Below are positions 42,231-53,700 of a stretch of 64,000 nt of DNA, one piece after another (position 1 is the stretch's first letter; every line of letters begins with the position of its first letter). The notes beneath the pieces were generated by a model. The model had not been told where the DNA came from, searched no databases, and saw only the letters and a program-made list of their open reading frames with translations. Position numbers and translations under genes: made by a program. This DNA comes from Durusdinium trenchii (taxonomy: Eukaryota; Sar; Dinophyceae; Suessiales; Symbiodiniaceae), in NCBI GenBank assembly GCA_963970005.1, contig CAXAMN010008635.1, positions 171,851 through 235,850 on the forward strand, given 5' to 3'.

Positions 42231-43160
42231 AGACGAAATTGGCCTTTACTGCCTAATGGCACAATGCAACATGAATGAATCCAGTTTGAGGCTGTTAATT
42301 GTAACTAACCAACATACTGCTCTTGCTGACTTTGTCTCTGAGCCCCTTGCTCTTGCATAGCAAAAGTCAAAGCCCATTTCAGGAATACTTCCTCTCTCTA
42401 CTCCATCTGTTCTCTCATGGCGATCTGGATTTGAGCTTTTGCTTCACTAACCAAGCCTTTGGCGTTCAACAATCTCCATCTGTGTAGACCTTTAGGTTAG
42501 AGCCACTGCCTGAAATGCCGGGAAATGATTACGTTGCCCCCAGAGCGGCCAAAGCAGAATCCTTAGCCAACTCTATTCCATTTTATCTGAGACCTCATCT
42601 ACATCCATTGCGCTCAATTGCAAGTCACATTCAAGGTCTTCATCCTTCTTTTCTCCGAAGAGAAGGGGTAATCTCTTCGATTGCCTGCTCCACTTCTCTG
42701 TTCTCTGTTCTCAAGCTTCTTGTCTCCTGGCGCAAAAATCCCATATCTTCTGGCGGTGCTGGGTGATAGCTGAAGATTGCGATTGAAGGAATGACTGCAT
42801 CATCATCAAAAAATTGCTCATCAAGTTAGTTCCCCCTTTTTCATTATGCTTTCACAATATTCAAGCATTAGCCATCTACCTCCTCTTTTCAGCAAAGTGG
42901 TTCTCATCAACTCTGGTGATTCTTCGACTTCTGGAATGACTGTGGGATCCACAACTCTTGAAGTCAATCAGCTTCCAGCATTGAACTTGATTCCTTTTCC
43001 AAAGCTTCAGGTACTTGCACCTCCAAGCAGCTTTCATCTTCATCTCGAATGACTCTAACGCCGCCCTGAACCGTCAAAGAGTGATTTTGCAAGTTGAGTG
43101 GTTCTCTTCCCCAAGTCTCCTCACTATGGGTTCACCATCTGAGATGTCAATTTCCTGAAA
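42230..43160 (-). pseudogene. pol: Expected protease / early integrase region, heavily decayed
   Basis: Copia elements carry an aspartic protease and the integrase zinc-binding domain here. I see no D[ST]G protease motif and no HHCC motif, only short broken frames (for example DGEPIVRRLG near 43135). Mutation has removed the signals, or they lie in phases I could not join. Confidence 0.45.
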
Positions 43161-43164
43161 TTTC

Positions 43165-43850
43165 CTAGGTCTCTGGCTCATCATCATCACCATCATCCCC
43201 AATGTAGAAGTGAATGACTCGAATTCCGTGATCTTCTAGCTCATCATCCCTTTCTCGCAAGTCAAAGACGACCGGCTCACCGTTCTCAATTCTCCTGACC
43301 GCTGGCTTGGTCTCTGCTGAGCTACTCTGCTGGCTAACATTGGCTTGTTGTTGGCCAACTGCATGAGTAGTCACTGATGCTCCTTCTGAAGATGAATGGG
43401 CTGGATCACTTGCTACCTGTCGAATATTGTTCCTCCAACAGTCTTTAGCAAGATGTCCTGGCTTTGCAAGTGTAACACATTGCCACACCTTTGCCCTTCT
43501 GGTCTTTTCCTTTACCTTTGCCCTTCTGATCACCTTCTTTTCCATTCTGATCTCCCTTTCCGTTCTTTCCTTTGCCCTTTGCATCTTTACCTGTACCTCT
43601 CTGGCGATCAGTCTTGCCCTTCTTACCTTTTCCTTTGGCACCTTGGACTCGATCAAAGTCCATTGGCATGGGTCCTATACTGCTACTTGCCACCCTGGAT
43701 GTAGCCCACTTCTGCTGCGAACATTCCCATCGCAACACTTGTTCCCTCAAAGTTGAGTATTGAACATTGTCGCCAATTGTCAAATTCAAGTATGATTTGA
43801 GTTGTCCACCTACACATCTCAAAAGAATAGCAGATTTCAGCTCTTCCTGA
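43165..43850 (-). pseudogene. gag: copia Gag C-terminal part with broken zinc knuckle, then linker
   Basis: 43822-43445 reads LKSYLNLTIGDNVQYSTLRE, then a Gly/Lys tract (KGKGKDQKGKG) and VAMCYTCK. A frameshift near 43480 leads to KPGHLAKDCW in another frame, so the CxxCx4Hx4C knuckle is split across two phases. The second frame runs on to a Gln/Ser-rich linker and an acidic end, DDGDDDEPET. The knuckle binds nucleic acid in intact relatives. Confidence 0.75.
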
Positions 43851-43922
43851 ATTGTCGTCCCTGCCTTGACCGTTCGTCAAATACTTCTTCAAGCTTCAGA
43901 AGTTGAGGTTGTAGTGCACCGT

Positions 43923-44345
43923 TCATTGAAAATGCTGGCCACGATTGTTCAAACTCTTCCACGCATCAAATCCATTGGAGTTCTCCACAGCCTTCACCAA
44001 TTGCAGCGCTCTTCCCCTCACATAAAGCTTGATGCACCTGGTTGCCAAGTCCATGTCAAACTTCTCATTTGGCGCTTCGCGAATTTCTTTCAAGTCTTTC
44101 ACGTAGCCCTCATCAACTGCACTCAAATACTTCTCAAATACCCATGACCACTCTCTGAATGCCTGTATCTCTTCTTCTTGCGACTTATAGTCAAAGATGT
44201 TGGGCTTGGCTATCAATCTTGACCAACCAGTTGTTGATGACTTATTGTCTTCGCCCGCTTTCTTCACTGCCTCAGCTGCTGACGTTGTTGCCAGCGAACC
44301 CTGCGCTATAGTTTGCAGGATTTCTCTGATCTCCTCCATCTCCAC
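43923..44345 (-). pseudogene. gag: copia Gag, N-terminal part
   Basis: An ATG at 44345 begins MEMEEIREILQTIAQGSLAT and the frame runs 140 codons to a stop. It contains WSRLIAKPNIFDYKSQEEEI and VRGRALQLVKAVENSNGFDA, the hallmark blocks of dinoflagellate copia Gag capsid. The protein would normally continue; here a frameshift cuts it near 43930. Gag packs the RNA into virus-like particles. It lies about 180 bases after the primer-binding site, a normal leader. Confidence 0.8.
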
Positions 44346-44527
44346 TGCGCACTAATGTCTTTCTGACAAAACGTACGGGGTACAGAGCGTCGCTCCCAAC
44401 AGTTTAGCACCAGTCCAGCTTTGGGTTTCAAAGGCCCCAAACCTATGGCTCGAAATCGCACCCGGGATCTCTATGACCTAGGGGCTGCTTTTCTTCCTGG
44501 AGCTCAAAGGGGGTTACCCTTATCCTT

Positions 44528-44539
44528 GCTCCGCTACCA
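44528..44539 (-). other. Primer-binding site, initiator-Met tRNA type
   Basis: Directly after the CA end of the 5' LTR the minus strand reads TGGTAGCGGAGC. This matches the common copia primer site TGGTATCAGAGC at 10 of 12 positions, which is complementary to the 3' end of initiator methionine tRNA. The zero spacing supports the LTR border. Confidence 0.7.
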
Positions 44540-44648
44540 TGCAAACTTTTCTCTTGATCAAAAAAGGGCTTCAGTCGAGTCAACTACACAGAGTGACATG
44601 CTAATGATGTCACGTATATACTCTATCGTCTGCACTGAAAATGCTACA
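44540..44648 (-). repeat. 5' LTR of the copia element
   Basis: On the minus strand it starts TGTAGCATTTTCAGTGCAGA and ends AAAGTTTGCA, so it keeps the TG...CA ends. The matching 3' LTR lies at 38401-38507. Confidence 0.85.
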
Positions 44649-44659
44649 CACATATATAT

Positions 44660-46860
44660 GTATAAACTACAGTTTAAATAGATACGTAAAAATACATATG
44701 TATAATACATATTATATATAGAAATATGTGCGTTTTTCCCTTTGTCCTGGGGCCCCCGGCCCCCCCTCTTGCACTGCAGGTGAAGACTACAAATAACAAT
44801 AAAACAATAATGTTGAAAAATAGCTCAAGAAATCTTAAGTTGTTGAGAATATAGTGGCGATTGTTTAGGATGCCTGAAGAAGATATTGTTCCTTAAGACT
44901 TTCTGTCTTTCTTCGCTCCTTGAAAATCAAAAGGGTTTCCTAGTGCTTTACTCCTTCACTCACCTCCCGTCGTGTCTACAGAGGTTATCAGCAAGAGAAG
45001 ACGGTTTTGGGAGCCTGGTATCAAAGGAAAACGTTTAACCATATGGTACAGCTGGCGCATCAATGTTCACATGGGGACATGCCACATTTTAGTGCAAATT
45101 GTTAAAGGGTGTTACAGGCTACCACTGATGGTACCACTTCTACTACAGGTGTGGTGACCGAAAACAAACGCATGAGATAGGAATGAACGGGGCAGAGTAG
45201 ACAGGAGATGCGCAAGACACTCGTTAGCTCATCTGCTGCCTGAACATTTTCCGCGAGGGGGGGTATAGCATACTCTTGTGTAGAAACCTCCACTTTTTGC
45301 GCTCTCAATCCACGGATTCCGTTCCTTAATGGGTCGGCGCGACAACCTCTCTCCTTCAGCAACCTTTCGCAGCAGCCTTGACAATGCATTCTGAAGCCTC
45401 TGACCCCGTCCCTCTCCCGCCACGTACCGAACTGTTTCGTCGCTTTGTCGGACGACAGATCTACTGTTAGTTTTGTACCCTCACTGTTCTCTTGCTTTCT
45501 ATACGCCCACGATCATATACACACGCTCGGAAACGTCCCATCGCAACTTTGTTCGATGACTACTCTTCTTGTTCTGTACTGTCTTGTACAGCTACTACGC
45601 GAACGTTTTGTACATGTGCGCTGTACGCTATTGTACGCACATGTGAGCGTCTGCCAAAATGTGCAAGCGGCGTACTTAAGTCAACCCACGCACCCGCGTG
45701 AAGTCTTGAAAAATAAGCATGGCACAAAAGCGACATGTTCAAGGAAACGTGCGCGCACACTGTGTTGTGGCCGGGCTTTTTGCCTTGCTTTCTAGATGCT
45801 TCAAGCCCAAATCTCAAAGGCACATCACCATGCACACCAATGCGCAACTTAGAGAACAGGTTGCGTCCGCACACACAAGTGACATGTAGGCCCCACGCGA
45901 CCCCGCGCGAGGTTCGTGCGAGCTTGACTCCTGTAGTCGCCCCACGGCTTCCTACGGTCATCGAAAACATTTACACCCAAACGCGAAAGCCCTTGCAAAG
46001 CAGTTGTGGCAAGCAAGTCGCACTGTGACACCATGTCACGACTAAGTCACGGCCAAGCCCTTGCAGCACTTGTTTCCGCATGGGACACAGCAGCAGCAGC
46101 AGCAGCAAACCAGCCGCCAGCCAGCGCAGCAACAACAACAACAGCAAAGATCCTTGCTTCACCCCTGTGGAAGCTGCCTCATAAATACAAACGAGTGACA
46201 ATCAGGCACACCATGGGCACAACACAAAAACATGTGTTCTAGATCAATACAACCTATGCCTAGGCATCCCTGTGAAGTGCAGTTCTGCAAGGGCATCGTT
46301 TCGAGTCGACTTTACACAAGCTGAGTCGACTTAAGGCTAGTACCAGGTACTGTCACGCAAAGGACATGATTCAGCTAGGTTTTCTTTTGAGGAACCTATC
46401 ACTCTGCATTTTTTAGCCCGATTCCTGCGGTTCACAACCGCTCTTGACTAAATCAGTCGGTCGCTTCTGTCTGGTCCAACCGCCAAACAATTTTCATAGA
46501 AGAGAAGCGTCGGCTCAGGTTCCAGCTCTATCAACAGTTGAACAAGCCGAAGATCCTCACTAAGACAGCCAATGTTCTGCTTTCAGCACGCGAGTTTTAC
46601 ATTATCAAACGCACAAGGTTGTCTGAGGCCATCTCCCCAGAGTTCACACCAAGCTGCAATGGGCAGCCATCCTCACCGAACGCACAACTGCCAAAGCAGG
46701 AAGCAAACCTGTTCTCATCTCAAACGCTTGAGTTCAGTACAGCAAAAACTGGGCCGTGAAGTTCGAATTGCTGTTCATAGCGAAAATTTGGATCCGCTCC
46801 TCAGAATTGAACGCGACGTACTTATTTTATTTGTGTGTTGAAAGAGATCAAATAAACATC
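44660..46860. other. No firm gene
   Basis: 44640-44720 is A+T-rich with TATATA runs. Frames at 45102-45389 (-), 45445-45795 (+), 45560-45970 (-) and 45735-46028 (+) overlap on both strands without a clear winner. 46090-46145 holds (CAG)n/(CAA)n giving poly-Ala or poly-Leu text. 46538-46760 (+) has a Ser/Lys-rich frame of low merit. Confidence 0.4.
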
Positions 46861-46868
46861 GTATAACG

Positions 46869-47277
46869 CTAAAAGGCTCTTGAGCCCAAGACGTTGCTGC
46901 AAGAGCATCTGCAAAGCTTCCCGGCTCGGAACTCGCTTGTCCTCTCCAGTTCGAGCCACGGAAAAAGGCGACAAAAGTATAAGACCCGTTTTGAAAGCAT
47001 ACTGAACAGCGGAGGCTCCTGGAAGAGCTTCAAAACTTTGAGATTTACATTTACATCCTCGGACCCTTCTGAAAGTTCCACCTCAACAAAAGGCACACAG
47101 CTCGAGATCCAGCGCCACCACCGGTAGCAATGTCGCTCACAATCACCTGCCTCACCCTTGTTGTTGCTCTCTAAAGGTTTCTTTTCTTCCTCAATTGATG
47201 CATTATGCCCAATTGATTTTGGATGATTTTGGCACATCTTTGCAAGCCAAACACATGATGGTGTGTTACCAGTAGCT
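46869..47277 (-). CDS. Doubtful ankyrin-like exon
   Basis: After a TTTTGCAG acceptor (47278-47285) the minus strand reads ATGNTPSCVWLAKMCQNHPK then SIGHNASIEEEKKPLES. GNTPxxxWLAKMxQ loosely recalls the GNTPLHLAAxxGH turn of an ankyrin repeat. Downstream, two frames stay open for about 80 codons each. It lies on the same strand as the 35.5-37.7 kb ankyrin gene but is separated from it by the copia element. Weak. Confidence 0.25.
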
Positions 47278-47699
47278 GCAAAACACGCGACAAATCAGTA
47301 GGATGCCACTAAAAGCTTCAAATCCAAGCCACACACACACACACCCATGTGGCTTGAGAAAGCAGTCCCACTGCGCAGCTTAGAATTTAGCCAAAATGGT
47401 AGGTTGCAGGTCACTGTTTCTTTATTTAAACTAAACACGTAGAACGAATGTCGGTTGTGATATCACCAAAGGTGAGGGGGTGGATCGGGTGATTCAGACT
47501 GCGCTTGTGCTCTGTGGCATCCACCATTGTAGTCAAAAAATGCTATCAAAACTGCATCAATTCACCTCAATGGTCTCCGGAGCAACTTCTCGCTTTGGGA
47601 CTTCTGGTAGGCCTTCGTGACTTAGTGACAGCATGGTGATGCTCACGTGCAGTGCTTTACAAAGGTGAGGATTCTGCCTTGCACAGGCTTTGCCCACTG

Positions 47700-48360
47700 T
47701 TCTGGGTCACTTGACCTGCAGTCATGGTGGCGCTTGGCTGACGAGCGCGTTACCAGTCTGCTCCTTTTGCCAATCCGTTCTGAGGCCGATTCCCAGGAAC
47801 ACGGACCTGAACAGACAATCTGATTTCGTTCGTTTGGGGATCCTACCACCCTCACGGTTCCCCAACACAGAACGAAACTCCAAACCCTGAGCCCAAGAAA
47901 ACCAAAACCAATGAGTGTTTATACCAGCCTGCAGCTGACAAGCGACTACCTTCCCACCAGAATCCTTCCAGTAAGAAAGCAAAACTCATCAGCCCAACGC
48001 TGGCAACCCAAGGACTGCATCGCTGACAAACGAAAATCCATGCAACAGCAGCTTCCCTTGACCAGCACAACCTCCACAGCAAAACGCCCTGTTTGGTAAA
48101 AATGCAAGCCCAAAGTTTTGGCGGGGGAGCCAAAACTTCAAACAACACGAGGCCAAACTGGCAGCATCCTGGCCGCCGCATGGAACCCAAGGCAAACCAG
48201 CCCTCACACTTCACAGAACTGGTCAATCGAGTTAGACAAGCCATACATGGCACCAAAACAAGGGACAAAACGAAACTCAAGCTCTCCAGGTGCCCTTGTC
48301 CTTTCCCGGGGGACAAAATGTCCCTCTTGCACAGGTCTGCTGCTGTCCAGAAGTATAGAT
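47700..48360. other. Ambiguous region, possibly decayed retroelement
   Basis: The plus strand has short protein-like phrases in changing frames (EPKKTKTNECLYQPAADKRL, SFGGGAKTSNNTRPNWQHPG). The minus strand stays open for about 170 codons in one frame with hydrophobic, Trp-rich text. It ends against a microsatellite, as do the LINE-like pieces nearby. I cannot choose a strand. Confidence 0.3.
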
Positions 48361-48362
48361 AG

Positions 48363-48700
48363 ACAGACAGACAGACAGACAAATACATAAATGGATTCGA
48401 TTCGATTCGATTCGATCGCGATGCGATGCGATGCGATGCGATGCGATGCGATGATGGCGCGATGCGATTCGATTCGGGATTCGGGATGGATGCATGGATG
48501 GAATGGAATGGAATGGAATGGAATGGAATGGAATGCAATGGAATGGAATGGACTGGACTGGAGTGGAGTGGAGTGGAATGGAATGGGATGGGGTGGGATG
48601 GAATGGAATGGACTGGACTGGAGTGGAATGGAATGGAATGGAAGGGAAGGATGGACGGATGGATGGACGGACGGAGGGATGGATGGATGGATGCTTATGC
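48363..48700 (+). repeat. Compound pentamer/tetramer satellite
   Basis: In order: (CAGA)n, (GATTC)n, (GATGC)n, (GGAAT)n with GGACT and GGAGT variants, then (GGAT)n/(GGAC)n. The GGAAT part runs from about 48497 to 48650. Frames through it on both strands are repeats only. Confidence 0.92.
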
Positions 48701-48704
48701 ATTT

Positions 48705-51500
48705 GCAGGACGCCGAAATCAGATGACCACGTTGCGCAACCCAATCCATGTGATCAGGATTCCGGAATCGCCTCAAGCCAGATTTGCTGGCTCGGAGCAT
48801 CAAAGTCAGCTTTTCAAGCTGGGACTGCCGTGGTTGAGGTGTCCGAACTCCTGCGTGCGCCGGGGCTCCTGGCTGTCGTTTTTCTCGATCCAGGTGTTGC
48901 TTGCCATACAGGCAAGCTCCCCTCAAACACTGGCAGGTGGACGCTGGAGGCCACGCATGCTCACTGCGGGTATGATCACCACACCCTGATGGCACAGCCA
49001 GCCTCGGTTGAGGTGAAGTGGAGCCAGGAGTCCACACAGCCTTGCCGGGTCAGGTGGGGGGTGTCCATTTCTTCCACCCGGTTGCAGGTCAGCAAGCGTC
49101 GAGGAGAGGGAGCTGACACCATTCAACAAAAATTCAACCGTACATCATTGAGTGTGTGGGCTGGCATCAACTCAGCCATTGCAAAGGCTGCAGCCTGACC
49201 GGCAAGGCATCATGACAAGGCGCACTCAGGAGCATCCGAAGTAAGCCAGAGCGTGGCATTCAAGTAGCACCGGCAATCTGGATTGCCCACACAGAGCTCG
49301 ATGCGCAGTAGTCAAGTTCAGCTGTGGCAAGCTGACCGACAAGGTCAGTTCTTCCCCTTCGCTTTGCCCTTGGCCTCTTCTTGGACGCTTTGCCCTTGGA
49401 GGACTCCTTGGGCTCTCCGTTGGCATTGGCGCACCTCTTGGCATTGTGGGTGGCTGCATCGTCGTTTGCACAATTTGCCACGCGCTGCTGTAGGCTAGCT
49501 TGGAGAGCAAATCGTAGAGCTCTGTCTCTCTCAGGCCGATCTGCATCTTCCAGGGAATGGTTCCCCCCCAACAGGAGGACGAAGGGCTTGCACTCTCAGG
49601 ATCATCAGCGGGCGGCACATGTGTTCGCAGAGCGTCGTCAAAATGTCTTCGTGGACAGCCCCTTTTGCTTCTGGTTCACTTCCACTTTGCCCGTCAGCTG
49701 CCATTCGCCAGGATGACCTGCGTGGGCATTGTGCGTTGCCAAGCTTGGGACTCTATGTCCAACTGAGAGATCTTGGCCACCCGCTCAATCAAGGTGTCAA
49801 AGATGCTCTGGACCAGATGCTCTGCATGAGGAGCATTCGTAGGGGGTGGCACTCTGCATGGCCTCAGTCTATTGGGTTGTGGTCTTCAGCATGGTTGGCT
49901 GAATCCCTGCCTCTGTCGGAGTAGCGAAAAAATGGACCCCTGCTTGTTGATGATTTGCAGTTGGTCTTCGTGTTTCAGCAGCAGCTGGATCACGGTCCGC
50001 ATCAACTTGCGCAGATCCGGTTGAGGTCTCTGGTCCTCTTGGGAGTCTGTCCTCTGACGCTTCTCGGCCGTTCGTCCGCCTCCTTTAAGTTGCTGACTGC
50101 AGCAGCATCGGTGCAAGGGCCCCCATCGTGGCCTGAAGCTGGGTGGGCAGATCCATCGAGTCCGGCGTTTTGATGTCTGCCATCTATGAGGTCGATCACA
50201 ACCACAGAGCACAGTTGGCAAGTTGCACCATGACCGGACACTGATGCAGGGTGCAAAGTGAGCAAGATGTTGTTTGATCCACACGCCAGCAAACAATGGT
50301 CCATATGAGGTCAAGAACCATGAGTCTCCACATAGTGCTGGAACATCTCAAGAGGTGCCACATCATGGCCACAGAGCAGGCAGTGGTGGCAAAGGACTTC
50401 GTGATCCGGATGGGTCTTGAGAAGCTTCATCCAGTCTTGCTGGGCCAATAGGCCAAGAAGTCCAGGCACCAGACCATTCATTAACAGTGTCAGGCAGAAG
50501 TCGTAGTAGAGGGCACGCAGTGAAAGTAGAGCATCCCAAGATGCTTCCAGCCCACACGCTGGCGGTGGCCAAACATCACAGCCATCTCCGCGGCCAGAAG
50601 CCATTGATGCCCACGTGCACACTGGAGGCGCTTGAACATACCGGTGGTGTGGAACGTACACAGTTGGCGTTGCAGGCTCGGAGCTCCATGATCGTGGCAG
50701 AGTTCAAGGCAGTCAGGTAGTCAGTCAGGGCATGTTCATGACGAAGGTGGACATTTAGATGTAGTGCATTCAAGCAGCCATAGTTGCACAAGTGACAACT
50801 GTGCACGGGCGCAGCAGCTAAGGAGTTGCCCGGGACTCCAACTCAATCCCCATGATGATGGAGAGCAAAGAGTTGGATATTGACAGCAGCAGCACAAAGG
50901 TTGTCCTGTCTTCGATGAAGTCACGACCCGCCTGTACTGCTCGATCAGCAAGGTCACTGTGGCGATGATGAAAATGTGATGTGAATTCTTGCGTACGAGG
51001 CACGAACCGCTGGCACAGAATGCAATGACTGCTCAAGAATGTCATCCCAAGTCTCTGCCACCAGATGGACTCGGCTCATCATGAATTTCCTTAGTTGCAC
51101 CGAAATGAAGACAAGCCCGGCTCTCTACGCGGCGCTTCAAATGATCCCAATCGAAGAAGGCATGCTGGCAGTGGGAACAAGTGGGTAGTCCCAGGGAAGA
51201 ATCTCTCGCCTGATCAAAAATGATGGGATGCTGCAAAAGCACCTGTCGCGCAGTCATTCGATGCTCAGCCAGGGCGGCAGAGAAAGACGGCCTGGCACTC
51301 CGGACATTTGGACTGGTGTGGAGACACAGTCATGATGGTCCTGTGGGTGTATCTCCCAAGTCTGCAACACCTGAAGAAACTCTTGCGTGGCCCTACAGGA
51401 ACAGCTATGTACAATGTCATGAAGGTGCCACGGCGGTTGGCAAGCCGTGATGGCGAAAAAATGTCAGGCGGCTACGCCCAGTTTTGTAGAGTGATCTTTA
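48705..51500 (-). pseudogene. Decayed LINE-like retroelement, larger piece
   Basis: Minus-strand phrases in order: CSHCQHAFFDWDHLKRRVES then RACLHFG (51190-51100, C2H2-like), a second Cys/His set MHSCHLCNYGCLNALHLNVH then LRHEHA (50806-50730), CHHCLLCGHDVAPLEMFQHY then VETHGS (50420-50320), a basic part, then LMRTVIQLLLKHEDQLQIIN (about 50005-49945), a basic SKGKASKKRPRAKRRGR part (about 49400-49340), and a tail ending DHMDWVAQRGHLI at about 48735. Frames shift often. The same order occurs at 26 kb. Resemblance to Symbiodiniaceae LINE proteins is from memory. It ends in (ATCC)n, like a microsatellite-type tail. No reverse transcriptase is visible. Confidence 0.5.
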
Positions 51501-51507
51501 TGAATCT

Positions 51508-51546
51508 CACGGACGGACGGACGGACGGACGGATGGATGGATGGAG
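51508..51546 (+). repeat. (GGAC)n/(GGAT)n microsatellite
   Basis: GGACGGACGGACGGACGGAC then GGATGGATGGATGGA, separating the two LINE-like pieces. Confidence 0.9.
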
Positions 51547-51549
51547 TTT

Positions 51550-53135
51550 TTTGCTCGAGGTTCCATGATGGGCGTTTGGTTGTGGCTAGAAGTAGTCCAC
51601 TGCTCTCTCCTCGTCTTCCTCTGCATCCACCATGGGATCTTGGCAGCGCCACATGGAGGAATGCTGGCTGGAAGAGTAATACTCTATAGAGCACTGAGGA
51701 TTTTGGCCAACATGACCGCCATGCTCATTTGCAGTTGAGTTGGTAACTGGGCATCTATCTGCTGGATGAAGACAAACAATGATGGCAGTGAAAGAGTGGC
51801 GCCGTTTTCAGAAGCTGGGTGGAGTGGTGAGGTGCCCAACTGTCAAACTGGCGGCTTGTTTCACGCAAGGGAGCGGCTGTCATCGTCTCTGATGTTCCAA
51901 AGCTTGCCCCAATCCTTCAATCGCTGTGGAATTTGATTGCGGCAAGGCCGTCAGAGAGCAACAGAGCCCTTTGAGGCCTGGAGACCTCGTCACAAGCCTG
52001 GGTCTGCACTAGATGGAGCCTGATCCTGGATGGAATGTACCGTGCACCAGTGCATAGTCCAGGTCATTACACCTGAGGAGACTTTGATCAAGCGCAATGA
52101 TCTGTTGGAAGCAGCCCGGTGGGCTGTTCCAGTCTCCAATGAGGACATGGGGTCTTCGAGTTTCTTTGTCCTCTGAGGTTTTCATTGGTCTTGAAGCACG
52201 CCCAAATGACAAGGATGGGTCTGGCTTTGGCTTCCCACAGGAAGGCCTGGAAGCCACACCCGTCGATGGTTTAGCTTTCCAGGTCAGTGACCCCGGCCGC
52301 AAACCACTGGCATAGGGTGGAATGCTTCTTTTGTTAGTCCAAGTGGGTTTCAGTTCCATTCAACTAGCTGCTTGCCAGAAGACATCAAAGTGTAGGCGCA
52401 TCTGCCTTTGTGTGAGCTTGGCACGTTTTGGATGTGTTTCACGCAGCGGCCTGCGGCGTCTTGAAGACAGAAGTCTGTACTGCCCAAACTTGACCGTTTG
52501 ACTCAAGGGCTTGGCTGCAAGCCACATCAAGTCTCGGTAGACAAGGATTGCAAAAAAGTGACCCGTCTCGTGGTTGGATCCTCAATGGCATATGTACGCT
52601 ATGGGGACGAACTCTGAGGAAGCTCTTGAGAAGCCATCCAGGGAACGTGGTACCCTGAAAGGGCCATGCAAATTGAGAGCTCATTTGTACTTGGTAACCA
52701 CCCCATCGAGATGTGGCAAGCCAAAGCCATTTTGTCATCCATGAGTCCTTTGGGAAAGGGATCTGCACTGGCACTTGAATGTGGTCTTGCACATGGTCAG
52801 TTTGTTGGATCTCTGCGCATCTGTAGTTGACAGCTCTGGTTTGGGATGAATGGATGGATGGATGGAAGGATGGATGGCTCGACAGATTGAGGTTTTTCTT
52901 TGTCTTTGTCGGATGCCGAGGCGCAAAGCCTCGTTGCGCAACCCAGTGAGTTCCGAAAGCAGTCCAAGCCACTTCATGAAGCTTAGAGTTGAATGAAGCA
53001 ACCTTTCAAGCTGCCTTGTCGGAGTTGGGTCAGAGAATGACCTCAGAAAGATCACCGTGGCCGCCGTGGTCGTGTACTTAAAGCTAGGGCAGCACGTTGA
53101 AATAGGCCGGCTCGCGGTTGTCTCTTGTGCCATTG
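51550..53135 (-). pseudogene. Decayed LINE-like retroelement, endonuclease-bearing piece
   Basis: At about 52170-52130 the minus strand reads RRPHVLIGDWNSPPGCFQQI. The GDWN/GDFN-x-P turn is a hallmark of the exonuclease/endonuclease/phosphatase fold used by LINEs to nick target DNA. Text before it (52970-52440) is broken. At 52960-52920 a second tail with THWVAQRGFAPRHP meets (ATCC)n, and 53133-52980 continues upstream of that tail, so at least two insertions are nested or adjacent here. The nuclease is not intact. Confidence 0.45.
52846..52880 (+). repeat. (GGAT)n microsatellite at a LINE-like tail
   Basis: GAATGGATGGATGGATGGAA then GGATGGATGG, followed by about 55 bases and the TTGCGCAACCCA motif shared with 48730. 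Confidence 0.85.
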
Positions 53136-53261
53136 GGAAGTTTCAACAACCCCGTATAGTGGCCACCATTGCGGTCACCAAAGTGGCACATGATGGCCTG
53201 GATGGTGAAATGGGAAATCCGCACTAGCCCACAGGGCCGTGGGCAAGGGCTTGTACCTCTA

Positions 53262-53700
53262 ATGGATGGATGGATGGATCGACCGACAGACCGACCGACC
53301 GACCGAGAGAGGCAGAGAGGCAGAGAGAGAGAGAGAGGTAGACAGATAGATAGACAGATAGATAGATAGAGATAGATAGATAGATAGATAGATAGGATTG
53401 ATTAGATAGATTTGATAGATTTGATAGATTTGATAGATTTGATGGATTAGATAGATTAGATAGATTAGAATAGAATAGAATAGAATAGAATAGAATAGAG
53501 TAGAGTAGAGTAGAGTAGAGTAGAATAGAATAGAATAGAATAGATAGATAGATAGATACATACATACATAGATACATAGATACATGATAGATAGATATAT
53601 GATAGATAGTAAGATAAGATAAGATAAGATCAACTAAGATCCAATAGAATAAGATAAGATAGGATAGGCGAGGAGAGGATAGATGGATGGAGCGATGGAT
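53262..53700 (+). repeat. Compound microsatellite (GGAT, GACC, GAGA, GATA, GATTT, AGAAT, AAGAT)
   Basis: About 440 bases that change unit at least seven times, including GATAGATAGATAG, GATAGATTT, TAGAATAGAA, TAGAGTAGAG and AAGATAAGAT. Frames over it are Tyr/Ser/Leu repeats. Confidence 0.92.

Larger units (their letters stand above)
38401..44648 (-). mobile_element. Ty1/copia LTR retrotransposon, full length, frame-broken
   Basis: Two direct repeats of about 107-109 bases bound an internal region that carries, 5' to 3' on the minus strand, a primer-binding site, Gag with a zinc knuckle, integrase, reverse transcriptase, RNase H and a membrane-tail region, then a polypurine tract. The order integrase before RT is diagnostic of copia. 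Every domain is split by frameshifts or stops, so the copy is inactive. LTRs differ at about a tenth of sites, which points to an old insertion. The flanks are A+T-rich and I could not define a target-site duplication. The text matches, from memory, the abundant Gag-Pol family of Symbiodiniaceae. Confidence 0.92.

Noticed and set aside
44440..44490. T-arm-like text GGGTGCGATTTCGAGCC on the minus strand, considered as a tRNA
   Set aside because: No acceptor stem or D-arm could be drawn around it, and it lies in the leader of the copia element.
47852..48538. 228-codon minus frame
   Set aside because: Begins inside satellite; the rest is Trp/Leu-rich and opposed by coding-like plus-strand phrases. 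No strand could be chosen.
48204..49198. Long frames over the GGAAT/GGATG satellite on both strands
   Set aside because: Start or end in satellite and have no consistent protein text outside it.
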